Source of the DNA: Clostridiales bacterium
GTDB lineage: Bacteria > Bacillota > Clostridia > Saccharofermentanales > Saccharofermentanaceae
NCBI GenBank assembly: GCA_017510605.1
Contig: JAFWMQ010000011.1
Span: forward strand, 90,799 to 154,798
DNA: 64,000 nucleotides
Direction of reading: 5' to 3'
Shown here: one piece after another, positions 7,876-16,954 of the stretch
Layout: every line of letters starts with the position of its first letter
Numbering within the stretch: the first letter of the stretch is position 1
The notes under the pieces: generated by a model
The model's input: only the letters and a program-made list of their open reading frames with translations
Database searches by the model: none
Told to the model about the DNA's origin: nothing
Made by a program: the position numbers and the translations under genes

Positions 7876-8400
7876 ACAGTTTGCGAAAAGGCCTCTCATA
7901 TATCCTCTTGAGTTTTCAGAATCGATCATTTCGAAACCCCGTTTGCCGTAAAAATCCACCATATTCCTGTTAGTTGCTGCGGAGTGAAGAAGTACGCAAT
8001 CGGCGCCTGCTTCGTGAGCGATATCAAGCGCACGGGTGATGAGGTCGATCCCGAGACCTGTTTTTCTGAAAGGCTGTTTTACGGCAAATCTTGAGATGTA
8101 GTAAGAAGGTCCGGCTTTTTCGAGGAATTCAAAGGATCTGTCGGAGAAACTGTAGACCAAAGGGTTAGAGACGGGTTTGATACAGATGGTTCCTACTATT
8201 TTTCCGTCGCTTTCTGCTACAAGACAGGTCTGTTTTAATATTCTGTCGGCTACGCTTTCAATGCTTTCCGTCATTGCTTCGAGCATTGAGGAGGATATGC
8301 CTGAATCCGCGCAATAAGTAAGCATCGCGCCCTTAAGGAGGCACGATACTTCAGCCGCATCAGAGATGCCGGCAATCCTTATTTCGGGTTTGCTGTTCAT
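7861..8400 (-). CDS. GNAT family N-acetyltransferase, last gene of the arg operon
   Basis: 179-aa GNAT acetyltransferase. The acetyl-CoA site region is visible in SRFAVKQPFRKTGLGIDLITRAL (Q/RxxGxG/A reads RKTGLG) and the C-terminal AATNRNMVDFYGKRGFEMI. The start shares one base with the argF stop (TGATG), so translation is coupled. Because the operon holds argC, argB, argD and argF but neither argJ nor argA, this protein is a candidate for making N-acetylglutamate. That is inference from context; the sequence is not close to the short ArgA of mycobacteria as I remember it, and a different small-molecule or peptide substrate is possible. Confidence 0.82.
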   Translation of the reverse strand: MNSKPEIRIAGISDAAEVSCLLKGAMLTYCADSGISSSMLEAMTESIESVADRILKQTCLVAESDGKIVGTICIKPVSNPLVYSFSDRSFEFLEKAGPSYYISRFAVKQPFRKTGLGIDLITRALDIAHEAGADCVLLHSAATNRNMVDFYGKRGFEMIDSENSRGYMRGLFANCSGRL

Positions 8401-9323
8401 CAGTTAAGAAAGCAATTTACGAGGATTGCTTTGTGGGCGTGAAGCCTGTTCTCAGCCTCATCGAAAACAACACTCTGAGGTCCGTCGATAACGTCCTCTG
8501 TTACTTCATAACCGCGGTAAGCAGGGAGGCAGTGCATGAATATTGCATCTGAATGTGCAATGCCCATGATCTTGGAGTTGACCTGATAATTCTTGAAGAT
8601 CTCAACTCTCTTAGCCTTCTCGGCCTCCTGTCCCATGGATGTCCATGTGTCTGTATAGATTACGTCAGCGCCTTCGGCAGCCTCGAAAGGATCTTCAGTC
8701 ATAACGATCTTTGAGCCTGTTACTTTTGCGTCTTCGTTAGCTTCGGTTACATATTTGTCAGGGCATGTATAATCTTTAGGACTTGCGACGGAAATATCCA
8801 TTCCGGCCTTTGCGCATGCGTGGAGGAGTGAGTTTGCCATATTGTTTCCGTCACCCAGATAAGCAAGCTTCAGGCCTTTAAGTTCACCCTTGTGTTCCTT
8901 GATCGTAAGAAGGTCAGCCAATACCTGTGTAGGGTGCTGGTCATCGGTAAGTCCGTTGATTACAGGGATCCTTCCGTAATCGGCAAGATCTTGGACATCC
9001 TGATGCTTGAAGGTCCTGATCATGATACCGTCTACCATTCCCGATAAAACATTTGCCGTATCATATATGGTCTCGCCTCTGCCGATCTGAATATCATTGT
9101 TGCTCAGGAAAAGTGCCTGGCCGCCCAATTGGTACATTCCGACCTCAAAAGAGACTCTGGTCCTTGTTGATGATTTTGTAAATATCATTGCAAGAGACTT
9201 GCCTTTAAGAAGGTGGTGTTCTATGCCTGCCTTGGTCTTTGCCTTAAGATCTATTGCAGTATCGAGAAGATAATCAAGATCTTCAAAACTGACGTCCCTG
9301 TGAAAATCAATATAATGCTTCAT
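8400..9323 (-). CDS. argF: Ornithine carbamoyltransferase
   Basis: Forms citrulline from ornithine and carbamoyl phosphate. 307 aa. The carbamoyl-phosphate motif STRTR, the HPTQ box and the ornithine-binding HCLPAYRG are all intact. It follows argD by 24 bp and is translationally coupled to the downstream GNAT gene. In a biosynthetic operon with argC, argB and argD it is anabolic ArgF rather than the arginine-deiminase enzyme ArcB. Confidence 0.97.
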   Translation of the reverse strand: MKHYIDFHRDVSFEDLDYLLDTAIDLKAKTKAGIEHHLLKGKSLAMIFTKSSTRTRVSFEVGMYQLGGQALFLSNNDIQIGRGETIYDTANVLSGMVDGIMIRTFKHQDVQDLADYGRIPVINGLTDDQHPTQVLADLLTIKEHKGELKGLKLAYLGDGNNMANSLLHACAKAGMDISVASPKDYTCPDKYVTEANEDAKVTGSKIVMTEDPFEAAEGADVIYTDTWTSMGQEAEKAKRVEIFKNYQVNSKIMGIAHSDAIFMHCLPAYRGYEVTEDVIDGPQSVVFDEAENRLHAHKAILVNCFLN

Positions 9324-9347
9324 TGTTGTATCTCCTGAATCTCTATA

Positions 9348-10715
9348 TCACTCATCATCTTCATCGATGATATCAATGTCTTTTTTGTCAGTAAGTCCCA
9401 GCTGATCGAGTTTATCGATCTTGGCATTGCCTACTGAGGCAGCCGAGTCCTTGATCTGTTTCTTTGAGGGGAGCGCGTCCTTGATCCTGACGAAAACATT
9501 CTTGGGTCCTGCGACGTTCTTTAAGATCTTATCAAGAGCCCTGATAAACTGGCCTGCCTGAGCCTTGGTTATTATAAGGGGAGGGGCGATCCTTATCGTG
9601 GATTTACCGATTGCGCTTACAAGGATTCCCATCGAGAATAACTGTTCACGCATTCCCTGTGCCGTGATCGTGTCATCGAATTCGATACCGATAAGAAGGC
9701 CTTTACCTCTTACTGAACGGATGCAGTTGTATTTTGTTCTGAGCTTATTCAGTTTCTCGAAAAGTTCATCGCTTACATCCTTGACGTTGTCTATAATGTT
9801 CTCATTTTCGAATGTTTCGATTACGGCAATTCCTGCAGCGCAAGCTAACGGGTTACCGCCGAATGTCGATCCGTGATCTCCGGGTTTGAAGCCGGTTGCT
9901 ATTTCATTTGTAGTGAGCATGGCACCGATCGGAACACCGCCGCCAAGACCTTTGGCAAGAGTCATGATGTCAGGTGTTACTCCATAGTTCTGATAACAGA
10001 ACATCTTACCTGTACGTCCGATTCCTGTCTGGACTTCATCGATAATGAGAAGGATACCCTTTTCGACACAAAGCTTCTTAACAGCCTGAATGTATCCCAG
10101 ATCTGCGGGATGAACGCCGCTCTCTCCCTGAATCAGTTCGAGCATGATCGCAGCGGTCTTCGGAGTTACGGCTTTGATCATGGCATCGATATCGTTATAA
10201 GGAACATGGACAAAACCCGGAACGCCAGGTTCGAAGGGCCTTGAAAATTTCTCCTGGCCTGTGGCAGCTATCGTTCCCATGGTCCTTCCGTGGAAACTCA
10301 TATCAGCTGTAATGATCTCGTACTTATTTACATCCTTATAATAGAAGTAGCTTCTTGCGAGTTTTATTGCAGCTTCATTTGCTTCGGCGCCGGAATTGCA
10401 GAAGAATACTTTATCTGCAAAACTTGCGCGGCAGAGTCTGTATGCAAGTTCAGACTTCTGGGGAATGTAATAGTAGTTGCATGCATGAATAAGACTCTTC
10501 GCCTGAGAAGTGATGGCAGACGTGAGTTTAGGGTGGTTGTATCCCAGACAATTAACGGCAATGCCGCCGATCATATCGAGATACTTTCTTCCCTCGGTAT
10601 CGTACAGATAACAGCCGCGTCCTTTTACGAAAGCAACGGGCAGGAGATTAAATACCTGAAGGCAGTAGTTTACGTCATAATCCCTGATAAGGGTGAAATC
10701 ATTTTCTATACTCAT
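9348..10715 (-). CDS. argD: Acetylornithine aminotransferase
   Basis: PLP-dependent class III aminotransferase that converts N-acetylglutamate semialdehyde to N-acetylornithine. 455 aa. Visible are [17 protein letters not shown], the [14 protein letters not shown] segment and the PLP lysine in [14 protein letters not shown]. The last 55 or so residues (after KILKNVAG) form an acidic extension ending IDEDDE that is not part of the usual approximately 400-aa enzyme. The start overlaps the end of argB by 17 bp. Confidence 0.95.
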   Translation of the reverse strand: MSIENDFTLIRDYDVNYCLQVFNLLPVAFVKGRGCYLYDTEGRKYLDMIGGIAVNCLGYNHPKLTSAITSQAKSLIHACNYYYIPQKSELAYRLCRASFADKVFFCNSGAEANEAAIKLARSYFYYKDVNKYEIITADMSFHGRTMGTIAATGQEKFSRPFEPGVPGFVHVPYNDIDAMIKAVTPKTAAIMLELIQGESGVHPADLGYIQAVKKLCVEKGILLIIDEVQTGIGRTGKMFCYQNYGVTPDIMTLAKGLGGGVPIGAMLTTNEIATGFKPGDHGSTFGGNPLACAAGIAVIETFENENIIDNVKDVSDELFEKLNKLRTKYNCIRSVRGKGLLIGIEFDDTITAQGMREQLFSMGILVSAIGKSTIRIAPPLIITKAQAGQFIRALDKILKNVAGPKNVFVRIKDALPSKKQIKDSAASVGNAKIDKLDQLGLTDKKDIDIIDEDDE

Positions 10716-11643
10716 AATGCTCTTTCTTCTCCTTTACGATCATAGTGCCGATACCGTTTTTGGTAAAAGTTTCAAGGATAATGGAGTGTGGTATCCTTCC
10801 GTCTATTATGTGGGCACGGTCGACGCCGCGCAATACCGTATCAAGGCAGCCTTCGATCTTGGGTATCATACCGCCGCTGATGATTCCTTCATTGACGAGA
10901 TCTTTTATGTCTTTCTCATCAAGAACAGGGATGATGTAGTCAGTTCCGTCTTCGAGTTTTCTGAGCACGCCGCCGACATCGGTGAGAGTGATCAGCTTTG
11001 AAGCTCCCAATGCCACTGCAACCTCTGCTGCAACGGTATCCGCATTGATGTTATAACTTTCACCATTCTTTCCGACACCTATGGGCGCGATTACCGGGAT
11101 ATACTCGTCGTTGGCGAGCATTGAAATGACCTTGGTGTTGATCTTTTTGATCTTGCCGACATAGCCGATATCGATGGCATTTCCTTCAGCATCTTCCGTC
11201 ATCTTCTCCGCTTCGATGAGGTTGCCGTCGATGCCGGAGATTCCGATCGCTTTTGCGCCCTTGCCGCAGAGAGTGGATACGATATCCTTATTGGTCTTGC
11301 CAATCAGGACCATCTGCGCATAACCCATTGTCTCTTCGTCCGTATAACGCAGTCCGTTTATGAAGTGTGATTCCTTATTTACCTTGTTCAGCATATCGCT
11401 GATATCAGGTCCGCCGCCGTGAACTATAACGGGGTTGATGCCGATATACTTGAGAAGCGTGATGTCGTCCATGACAGACTGCTTCAGATCTTCGTTGATC
11501 ATGGCATTTCCGCCATACTTGATGACGAATGTCTGTCCTCTCATCTTCCTTATATAAGGAAGTGATTCAATAAGGATCGATGCCCTGTCTACATTATTTT
11601 TCATGTCGCCCGTGATTACGGGGTTTTCTTTCTGTCCTGCCAT
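10699..11643 (-). CDS. argB: Acetylglutamate kinase
   Basis: Phosphorylates N-acetylglutamate, usually the committed, arginine-inhibited step when the cyclic pathway is used. 314 aa. The amino-acid kinase motifs [24 protein letters not shown] and LTDVGGVL are intact, and [12 protein letters not shown] carries the conserved lysine. The N-terminal helix of about 25 residues before the kinase core is the type seen in hexameric arginine-sensitive enzymes. It begins 2 bp after argC. Confidence 0.96.
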   Translation of the reverse strand: MAGQKENPVITGDMKNNVDRASILIESLPYIRKMRGQTFVIKYGGNAMINEDLKQSVMDDITLLKYIGINPVIVHGGGPDISDMLNKVNKESHFINGLRYTDEETMGYAQMVLIGKTNKDIVSTLCGKGAKAIGISGIDGNLIEAEKMTEDAEGNAIDIGYVGKIKKINTKVISMLANDEYIPVIAPIGVGKNGESYNINADTVAAEVAVALGASKLITLTDVGGVLRKLEDGTDYIIPVLDEKDIKDLVNEGIISGGMIPKIEGCLDTVLRGVDRAHIIDGRIPHSIILETFTKNGIGTMIVKEKKEHYEYRK

Positions 11644-11645
11644 GA

Positions 11646-12722
11646 TCAGATACCTCTTACTATATTCTTAAGTCCGGCTGTCTCATCGAATCCGAACATT
11701 ACGTTTGCTGACTGTATTGCCTGAAGAGCTGCGCCCTTGCCGAGATTGTCCTGAGCCGTGAAGAGCTTGATCATATTCGTCTCGGGATCATATACACCGT
11801 TTACGTCGATGTAGTTTGAGCATGCGACTGCTTTGATATCAGGCAATGTCTTTCCTGAAAGGACTCTTACGAACTGCTCGTCTTTATAAAAATCCTTATA
11901 GATTGTATTGATCTTCTCGCTTGATACATCGGTGAAAGCTTTTGAGGGCTTTGCATAAACACTTGCGAGCATACCGCGCTTGAAAGGTGCGAGATGGGGA
12001 GTAAACGTTACTTTGATATCACCTGAATTCTTTCCTGCAAGGAAAGAGCACTGCTCAGCGATCTCTGTTGTGTGACGGTGTCCGACAGCGCCATAAGGCT
12101 TGAATGACTCGTCAAGTTCACAGAATGCATATGCGAGATCCGACTTTCTTCCTGCACCGCTTACACCGGAAGTGGCATCGATTATGATCGAATCCTCCTC
12201 AATAAGATGATTCTTAAGGAAAGGTGCGAGAGCTACAAGTGAGCAGGTGGGGTAGCAGCCGGGGTTAGCGACGAGATTTGCAGTCTTAAGCTGCTCCCTG
12301 TAGAACTCGGGAAGTCCGTAAACGGCGTTTTCGAGAAGCTCCGGATTAGGATGTATGAGATTATATGATTTCTCATATGTAGCAAGATCCTTATATCTGA
12401 AGTCACCGCTGTGATCGATTACCTTTGCGCCTGCTTTGAGAAGATCGGGAACTATCTTTGCGGATACTCCGTGAGGGAGTGCTGTGATAACAAGGTCTGA
12501 ATCTTTTGCAACTTCCTCATAGGGAAGATCTTCGCAGAGATTGTCAACGATGCCCCTGAATTCAGGATAGATATCAGAATAAGGCTTGCCTGCAAAAGTC
12601 TGGCTTGTAAGGTGTCGGAATCTGAAGAAGGGATGAGCTGCAAAACCTCTTACGAGTTCTGCGCCTACATAACCCGTTGATCCAATGATAGATACATACT
12701 TTACAGATTCTTCAACTGCCAT
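11646..12722 (-). CDS. argC: N-acetyl-gamma-glutamyl-phosphate reductase
   Basis: NADPH-dependent reduction of N-acetylglutamyl phosphate. 358 aa, type 1 ArgC. The N-terminal nucleotide-binding [12 protein letters not shown] and the catalytic cysteine in ANPGCYPT are visible, and GHRHTTEI carries the conserved His. First gene of the operon, preceded by GGAGGC and the ArgR-type promoter described separately. Confidence 0.97.
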   Translation of the reverse strand: MAVEESVKYVSIIGSTGYVGAELVRGFAAHPFFRFRHLTSQTFAGKPYSDIYPEFRGIVDNLCEDLPYEEVAKDSDLVITALPHGVSAKIVPDLLKAGAKVIDHSGDFRYKDLATYEKSYNLIHPNPELLENAVYGLPEFYREQLKTANLVANPGCYPTCSLVALAPFLKNHLIEEDSIIIDATSGVSGAGRKSDLAYAFCELDESFKPYGAVGHRHTTEIAEQCSFLAGKNSGDIKVTFTPHLAPFKRGMLASVYAKPSKAFTDVSSEKINTIYKDFYKDEQFVRVLSGKTLPDIKAVACSNYIDVNGVYDPETNMIKLFTAQDNLGKGAALQAIQSANVMFGFDETAGLKNIVRGI

Positions 12723-12740
12723 TTCATTTGCCTCCGATAG

Positions 12741-12759
12741 GGGTGGATAATCCCCACCC
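12741..12759 (-). promoter_or_regulatory. GC-rich hairpin in the argC leader
   Basis: GGGTGG (12741-12746) and CCACCC (12754-12759) form a six-pair stem with a seven-base loop in the 5' untranslated region, ending a few bases before the ribosome site. It could affect message stability or initiation. Confidence 0.4.
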
Positions 12760-12776
12760 TGATGTTTGATTTATGC

Positions 12777-12805
12777 AATATAATGTATAAATATTCAAAA
12801 GTCAA
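12777..12805 (-). promoter_or_regulatory. argC promoter with ArgR-type box in the spacer
   Basis: Minus strand: TTGACT (12800-12805), 17-bp spacer, TATATT (12777-12782). The spacer holds TGAATATTTATACA (12784-12797), which matches the ARG-box core TGAATWWWWATTCA at 13 of 14 positions. A weaker TGCAT...ATTCA element lies 31 bp upstream at 12814-12829. Arginine-dependent repression by an ArgR/AhrC protein encoded elsewhere is the direct inference. Confidence 0.78.
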
Positions 12806-12829
12806 CAATAATATGCATTAAAATATTCA

Positions 12830-13135
12830 CATTATATTTATATGCATCCATTCCGCATATTATCGCAACATGGCTGAAAGGACTTGCCGGGATGGTTTTA
12901 AGTAATCAAAAAGTAATATAAAACACACAGTTTTGGTGATCTCAACAGGTATATTGCACAATGCCCAAAAAGCCGAAAAATGCCCCAAATTATTAGTTTT
13001 GCCACTCTTTCTTGTACAACACACACAAAATAAATTAAGGCCTTTTGATATATTTACCAAGCGAAGCAAATTACTATGCCAAATTCCCAAAACTTTTTTT
13101 GGGAAATGTGTCATATAGTAAAGAAAATTGCGTTT
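12830..13135. other. AT-rich divergent intergenic region
   Basis: Apart from the arg promoter on its left and the msmX promoter on its right, this stretch holds no convincing gene. One perfect inverted repeat, TTCCCAAAA (13084-13092) with TTTTGGGAA (13097-13105), lies upstream of the msmX -10 and could be an operator. A 115-codon minus-strand reading frame here has no ribosome site or recognisable domain and is treated as chance. Confidence 0.5.
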
Positions 13136-13144
13136 TGATACTAT
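13136..13144 (+). promoter_or_regulatory. Extended -10 promoter of the sugar ABC ATPase gene
   Basis: TGATACTAT (TG at 13136-13137, TACTAT at 13139-13144) about 57 bp before the ATG. No good -35; the inverted repeat at 13084-13105 lies just upstream of where a -35 would be. Confidence 0.45.
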
Positions 13145-13200
13145 TCTCGTAGTTATCAAGCCCTCTTTTCGGGTGGGCACATTTTTGGAGGTTTCAAGAT

Positions 13201-14316
13201 ATGGCAAGTTTATCTTTCCAGCACGTTTACAAAAAGTATGAGGGCGGCGTAGTTGCAGTTTCAGATTTTAATCTTGATGTTGCAGATAAGGAGTTCGTTA
13301 TCCTCGTAGGACCTTCAGGATGCGGTAAGTCTACAACACTTCGTATGCTCGCAGGCCTTGAAGATATTTCAGAAGGTGAGATTTATATTGACGATCGTTG
13401 CGTAAACGACGTACTCCCTAAGGACAGAGACATCGCAATGGTTTTCCAGAACTACGCTCTCTATCCTCACATGACAGTTCGTGACAACATGGCATTCGCT
13501 CTTAAACTCAGAAAGATGCCTAAGGACGAGATCAACCGCCGTGTTCAGGAAGCAGCTAAGATCCTCGAGATCGAGCACCTCTTAGACAGAAAGCCTAAGG
13601 CTCTCTCCGGTGGTCAGCGTCAGAGAGTTGCTCTCGGCCGTGCTATCGTTCGTGATCCTAAGGTCTTCCTCATGGACGAGCCTCTCTCCAACTTGGATGC
13701 TAAGCTCCGTGTACAGATGCGTGTTGAGATCACAAAGCTTCACCACAGACTTAAGACAACATTCGTTTACGTTACACACGACCAGACAGAGGCTATGACC
13801 ATGGGTACCAGAATCGTCGTTATGAAGGACGGATTCATCCAGCAGGTTGACTCTCCTACGGAGCTCTATGATAACCCGGTTAACACATTCGTTGCAGGAT
13901 TCATCGGAATGCCTCCTATGAACTTCATCAATGCTGTTATCAACGTTGAAGGTTCTGACGTATTCGTTTCTTTCGAGAACGTTACAATCAAGCTTCCTGA
14001 GAGATATGCTGTTGAGGAAGTTATGGACCGTGACGGCCAGGAAGTTATCTTCGGTGTAAGACCTGAGGCTCTTACAGACGATATTACATACGTTACAGAT
14101 CACCCTGAGTCTGCATTCACAGCTGACGTCGACGTCGTCGAGATGCTCGGTGCTGAGACATATCTCTATGTCACAGTTAACGGTTCTCTCCCGCTCACAT
14201 GCCGCGTTGACCCTACAACATCACAGTCTGCAGTTGGTCAGGTTGTTGACCTTGCCGTTGACTCTAACCGTATCCACCTCTTCGATAAGGATACAGAGCA
14301 GAGCATCATTTCATAA
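13201..14316 (+). CDS. msmX: MsmX/UgpC-type sugar ABC transporter ATPase (orphan)
   Basis: 371-aa ATPase of the CUT1 sugar-importer class. Walker [16 protein letters not shown]-loop [13 protein letters not shown], signature [17 protein letters not shown], Walker [14 protein letters not shown], and the H-loop THDQTEAM are intact. The C-terminal half carries the MalK-like regulatory domain (IFGVRPEAL). No permease or binding protein is adjacent and the gene has its own promoter, RBS (GGAGG) and terminator, as for B. subtilis MsmX, which serves several importers. Its codon choice (ACA, CTC, GTT) resembles the ribosomal protein genes, suggesting high expression. It could energise the ATPase-less LplBC system at 48.8-50.7 kb. 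Confidence 0.9.
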   Translation: MASLSFQHVYKKYEGGVVAVSDFNLDVADKEFVILVGPSGCGKSTTLRMLAGLEDISEGEIYIDDRCVNDVLPKDRDIAMVFQNYALYPHMTVRDNMAFALKLRKMPKDEINRRVQEAAKILEIEHLLDRKPKALSGGQRQRVALGRAIVRDPKVFLMDEPLSNLDAKLRVQMRVEITKLHHRLKTTFVYVTHDQTEAMTMGTRIVVMKDGFIQQVDSPTELYDNPVNTFVAGFIGMPPMNFINAVINVEGSDVFVSFENVTIKLPERYAVEEVMDRDGQEVIFGVRPEALTDDITYVTDHPESAFTADVDVVEMLGAETYLYVTVNGSLPLTCRVDPTTSQSAVGQVVDLAVDSNRIHLFDKDTEQSIIS

Positions 14317-14342
14317 TAGAATAATTCTAGAACCTCAAATAG

Positions 14343-14381
14343 AGACCGTGGGTTATTTAGTTAATAACCCACGGTTTCTTT
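14343..14381 (+). terminator. Rho-independent terminator of the ATPase gene
   Basis: ACCGTGGGTTATT (14345-14357) pairs perfectly with AATAACCCACGGT (14363-14375), followed by TTCTTT. Confidence 0.9.
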
Positions 14382-14525
14382 ATGTGGCAAAAGCAAGACA
14401 AAATCGCGGATTGCTTGCACCAGATAGCGAAAAATAATATCATTTATTGTAGCGTTTTAGGCGTTCTTATTGCTTTGCCCGCAAATAGGTTAAAGTAATG
14501 ATGATATCTTTATGAGGTAGAAGCC

Positions 14526-15632
14526 ATGGAAGAGATAAAGAAATGTATGCGTCAGGTAAAAACGATTATTTCTGCAAATTGCGGAGTAATTGATACGGCA
14601 GGCAAGATCTTAGCTGCTACGAATGACATCGGAGAGGAAGAGACAGATCCTTCCTTCAGAGCGGTTGTATCTTCGGATAATCTTTTCGCTTCCACGGCAG
14701 ACAGAACTTATCTCAAAGTATTTATCGGCGAACAGCTGAAATATATCCTTTATATTGAGAGCACCGAACCGGATGCCAAGATAAATCTCCAGCTTATTGC
14801 CGAGTGGATGAAGACACTTGTCAAAGAAAAGGGAACTGATGCGGAGAAAGCGATCTTCATCCGTAATGTATTGCTTGATAACGAGATCAGAAGTGAAGTT
14901 CCGATGATCGCCAGGGGATATAAGATCGACTGCAACGATCCGAGACTCGTTCTTGTAGTAAGAACATCTGCCGAGCAGAGTGCAGAGGCATTTGAGATAC
15001 TTCAGAATCTGTATACTGATTCCGATATTGCAACTGTCATTTCGATGGATGACACGACTGCGATCGTAATTATAGATGCTCTTGAATCACAGGTAAGTGA
15101 GGAGACAAGAGACAGCTTTATTGAAGAGAATTCCCAGTCTGTTCTGGCATGTCTTACATCTGAAGGCTGCAAGGCTAAAGTTGCAGTAGGTTCTGTAGTA
15201 GGTTCGTTCATGGATATAAGCAAGTCTTATTCCGATGCGATGACTGCACTTAAGGTCAGCAAGATCTTCGACGGCGATGCTGATCTGTCCAGATATGACA
15301 AGTTAGGATTAGGAAGACTGATCTACCAGCTCCCTAAGCCTCTTTGCGAGATGTTTATCAGGGAAGTATTCCCAAATGAGGCATTCAAGCAGCTTGATGA
15401 AGAGACAAGAACAACTATCGATACTTTCTTTGCTAATGACCTTAATGGTTCAGAGACCTCAAGAGAATTGTTTGTTCACAGGAATACACTGGTGTACAGA
15501 CTTGAGAAGGTTAAGACAAAGACCGGTCTTGACCTGAGAAAATTCGATGATGCGGTACTGTTTAAGATGGCAACTATGGTAAGGACCTATATCGACTATC
15601 TTAACGATACCAATGATAACAAGATCAGGTAA
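14526..15632 (+). CDS. PucR/CdaR-type helix-turn-helix regulator upstream of ftsEX
   Basis: 368 aa. The C-terminus carries the PucR-type HTH (RELFVHRNTLVYRLEKVKTKTGLDL), and the centre (about 150-280) looks like the GGDEF-related domain that precedes it in CdaR-like proteins (KVAVGSVVGSFMDISKSYSDA). The N-terminal 130 residues, starting with a short helix and ISANCGVIDTAGKILAAT, look like a small sensory domain. The ribosome site GAGG precedes the ATG. ftsE starts 5 bp after its stop, so it is in the same transcript as ftsEX and may regulate that operon or respond to the cell cycle; this is inference. Confidence 0.8.
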   Translation: MEEIKKCMRQVKTIISANCGVIDTAGKILAATNDIGEEETDPSFRAVVSSDNLFASTADRTYLKVFIGEQLKYILYIESTEPDAKINLQLIAEWMKTLVKEKGTDAEKAIFIRNVLLDNEIRSEVPMIARGYKIDCNDPRLVLVVRTSAEQSAEAFEILQNLYTDSDIATVISMDDTTAIVIIDALESQVSEETRDSFIEENSQSVLACLTSEGCKAKVAVGSVVGSFMDISKSYSDAMTALKVSKIFDGDADLSRYDKLGLGRLIYQLPKPLCEMFIREVFPNEAFKQLDEETRTTIDTFFANDLNGSETSRELFVHRNTLVYRLEKVKTKTGLDLRKFDDAVLFKMATMVRTYIDYLNDTNDNKIR

Positions 15633-15637
15633 GTAAT

Positions 15638-16954
15638 TTGATTGATTTCATAAACGTTGAGAAGACATACAAATCGGGTGTTGAGGCTCTTAAGGGTGTC
15701 AATTTCACGATCGAAGACGGAGAATTCGTATTTGTTATCGGAAAATCCGGTTCAGGAAAATCAACGCTTCTAAAGTGCATAACCTGCGAGGAGACACCAA
15801 CCTCAGGCAAGGTTACCATCGATAATTTTGATATTTCCCATATGAGCCGCGCGCTCGTACCTGTCCTGCGCCGCAGGATCGGTATGATCTATCAGGACTT
15901 CCGTCTGATCGATACAAAAACCGTTGCAGAGAATGTTGCCTTTGCCGGCGAGATAATCGGTGTTCCCAAGCAGAGTCTTATGAATACTGTTCAGATCTGT
16001 TTATCGGTCGTCGGTCTTAAGGATAAGGCTGATTGCTATCCGCAGGAGCTTTCAGGCGGAGAGCAGCAGAGAGTTGCTATCGCTAGAGCCATGGTAAACA
16101 ACCCGAGCCTTATCGTTGCGGACGAGCCTACCGGAAACCTTGACCCGGAGACGTCCGAAGCCATCATGGCGATGCTTCTTGAGATCAACAGAAACGGCGG
16201 CACTACGGTAATCATCTGTACTCATGACAGTGCGATGGTCGACCGCATGAAGCAAAGAGTTATTGAGATCGAAGAAGGTCTGATATCAAGAGATGAGAAA
16301 AAGAGCGGTTACAAGAGCGAACAGGACAACGAAGCTTATATTCCCCAGCCTTCCAGGACTACTGTTTATGGTACAAAATCCGTTGCTTTTGGTGACGACG
16401 AAGAGTACAGCGACGGTTACGATGATCCGAATTACGTATCATCCGGAACTGAAGCACCGTCAAACGGTCTTGTCTTCGGTGATCAATTAAACAGTGAACC
16501 TGCAAGTGTTAGCGAAGAGGCAATACAGCCCGGAAATGATATAGAAGAAGTGACTGAACCTGAAGAACAGGCGGAAGAACTTACTGAATATGAAACCGGT
16601 GTTCAGGAGGAAGCCGCTCCGGAGCCGGAGATAATTGAGATCAATGTTCCTGAAGTAAATAACCCTGTGTCGTTTGGTGATGAAGAACCGTCCGTATCTC
16701 CTGTTGTTGTAAATAAAACAAAAGAGAATATGGATCCTGACGGTTTTACTCCTGAAGAAGTTTCTTTCCCTGCCAAAGAGAAAGCAAATGATCCCAAAGC
16801 ATTAAAGCGTGAGCAGAAGCGTAAGGAACGTGAAGAGAAGCTTGCCCAGAAGGAAGCTAAGCGCAGAGAAAAATACGATAAGAAGAAAAAGGCAAGAGCC
16901 CCCGAGGCTGATCCCGACGGCGATATAGATTTTTTCCCGGAGGATGATGAGTAA
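15638..16954 (+). CDS. ftsE: Cell division ATP-binding protein FtsE with long charged C-terminal tail
   Basis: ATPase of the FtsEX complex, which switches on peptidoglycan hydrolases during division or elongation. Starts with TTG, 5 bp after the regulator gene. Walker A GKSGSGKSTLLKCI, Q-loop MIYQDFRLIDTKTV, signature LSGGEQQRVAIARA and Walker B LIVADEPTGNLDP are typical. FtsE normally ends near residue 228; here the protein is 438 aa, with about 210 extra residues. The extension is first acidic and Pro/Glu-rich, then strongly basic (EQKRKEREEKLAQKEAKRRE), then acidic at the end. The stop overlaps ftsX by one base. Confidence 0.94.
   Translation: MIDFINVEKTYKSGVEALKGVNFTIEDGEFVFVIGKSGSGKSTLLKCITCEETPTSGKVTIDNFDISHMSRALVPVLRRRIGMIYQDFRLIDTKTVAENVAFAGEIIGVPKQSLMNTVQICLSVVGLKDKADCYPQELSGGEQQRVAIARAMVNNPSLIVADEPTGNLDPETSEAIMAMLLEINRNGGTTVIICTHDSAMVDRMKQRVIEIEEGLISRDEKKSGYKSEQDNEAYIPQPSRTTVYGTKSVAFGDDEEYSDGYDDPNYVSSGTEAPSNGLVFGDQLNSEPASVSEEAIQPGNDIEEVTEPEEQAEELTEYETGVQEEAAPEPEIIEINVPEVNNPVSFGDEEPSVSPVVVNKTKENMDPDGFTPEEVSFPAKEKANDPKALKREQKRKEREEKLAQKEAKRREKYDKKKKARAPEADPDGDIDFFPEDDE

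Noticed and set aside
12860..13207. 115-codon minus-strand reading frame between argC and the ABC ATPase gene
   Set aside because: No ribosome site, no domain, unusual composition and overlap with the ATPase promoter and start; treated as chance.
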